A stretch of DNA of 6,045 nt from Treponema sp. (lineage in GTDB: Bacteria; Spirochaetota; Spirochaetia; Treponematales; Breznakiellaceae): positions 1 through 6,045 of the forward strand of contig JAITHQ010000056.1 in NCBI GenBank assembly GCA_031279925.1. Reading direction: 5' to 3'. A model generated the notes under the pieces. It was not told where the DNA came from. It searched no databases and was given only the letters and a program-made list of their open reading frames with translations. Made by a program: the position numbers and the translations under genes. Below are positions 5,748-6,045 of this stretch, one piece after another; position 1 is the stretch's first letter; the number at the start of each line of letters is the position of its first letter.

Positions 5748-5786
5748 AGAGCCTGTACAAAACTAACCGAGTTTTGCAAAAGGCTC
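5748..5786. repeat. Nested hairpin bounded by GAGCCT / AGGCTC
   Basis: The outer arms GAGCCT (5749-5754) and AGGCTC (5781-5786) enclose CAAAACT (5758-5764) and AGTTTTG (5770-5776). It begins with the recurring word AGAGCCTGT (5748-5756), and its right edge coincides with the break in the adjacent transposase fragment. Confidence 0.5.
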
Positions 5787-5963
5787 AATATACAGTCTAT
5801 CTTTAACCGTCAGTTTGGGCGGTTTCCCGCCGTTCCGGTGCAAAGCATCGTATTTTCTTTGAAGAATCGGCCGCATTTTTTTAAAGGCATCGGGTTTTAC
5901 CCCATACAGCCGTTTAAAAAGAACCGCTTTGGCATCCGCTGTCTTTTCCCTCCCCTCATGCAA
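5763..5963 (-). pseudogene. Truncated IS5-like transposase, N-terminal fragment only
   Basis: A 66-codon minus-strand frame whose residues 16-59 resemble the N-terminal helix-turn-helix part of IS5-family (ISL2-like) DDE transposases: FKRLYGVKPDAFKKM, then GGKPPKLTVKDRLYI. In full-length relatives this is followed by about 200 more residues carrying the DDE catalytic centre. Here similarity stops at Ile59 (base 5787) and seven unrelated residues encoded by the 5748-5786 hairpin lead to TAG. The start is uncertain: only TTG 5963 is available after an in-frame TGA, with no clear Shine-Dalgarno sequence. The fragment cannot be catalytically active. An alternative is a repressor-like N-terminal product, but decay is more likely. 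Confidence 0.7.
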
Positions 5964-5966
5964 TCA

Positions 5967-6044
5967 TTATGCATCCGTGATGTTATTAAACAAGTCTAAT
6001 ATTTTTTTAACCAATTTTAGATCAAACTGCTTATAACGTTCCGG
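5967..6044 (-). CDS. Possible C-terminal tail of a minus-strand gene running in from the right
   Basis: An open minus-strand frame enters at the window edge and ends at TAA 5967-5969, encoding 25 residues rich in Lys, Leu and Ile that look like an amphipathic helix (ERYKQFDLKLVKKILDLF). No family can be named from so little. Open frames of this length arise by chance, so the call is weak. Confidence 0.3.
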   Translation of the reverse strand, partial: PERYKQFDLKLVKKILDLFNNITDA

Positions 6045-6045
6045 C

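Overview
This window looks like an accessory, repeat-rich stretch of a bacterial chromosome. It holds two intact-looking genes of recognisable family, one unrecognised gene, and transposase fragments at both ends. The organism is uncertain. A bacterial endonuclease Q-like/UvrD fusion, a Y_phosphatase3-family phosphatase, abundant IS110/IS5-type debris and G-run intergenic-style repeats would fit a host-associated spirochaete such as a termite-gut Treponema. That is a recollection-based guess, not something the sequence proves.

Layout, left to right. Positions 1-381 are the C-terminal end of an IS110/IS1111-family transposase that begins outside the window. Positions 382-712 are non-coding, with several hairpins, one terminator-like, and the first copy of a 9-base word (AGAGCCTGT or its complement) that recurs in three intergenic spots. 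Positions 713-1489 encode a tyrosine/dual-specificity phosphatase with an intact HCSAGKDR active-site loop. A hydrophobic stretch in another frame just upstream suggests a lost or frameshifted lipoprotein signal. Positions 1512-1662 hold a compact MITE-like element: 20-base perfect inverted repeats, flanking 14-base direct repeats, and two internal hairpins, the first followed by a T-run.

Positions 1699-5031 are the main item: a 1110-residue protein. Residues 1 to about 445 read as an endonuclease Q-type PHP nuclease with a zinc finger, and residues about 524-1110 as a UvrD/Rep superfamily 1A helicase. The extreme C-terminus, QLNLF, matches the bacterial sliding-clamp binding consensus. The linker between the halves is low-complexity and encoded by G-run hairpin DNA resembling an intergenic repeat. 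An internal ATG with a Shine-Dalgarno-like sequence sits where a free helicase would begin. The inference is a one-polypeptide repair machine: incise at deaminated or abasic sites, unwind, and be held at the clamp.

Positions 5141-5665 encode a 174-residue charged, helical protein of unknown function. Positions 5671-5786 are a cluster of hairpins. A truncated IS5-like transposase N-terminus on the minus strand (5787-5963) breaks exactly at the edge of one of them. The last ~78 bases contain a possible C-terminal tail of a minus-strand gene. No tRNA, rRNA or CRISPR array was seen.
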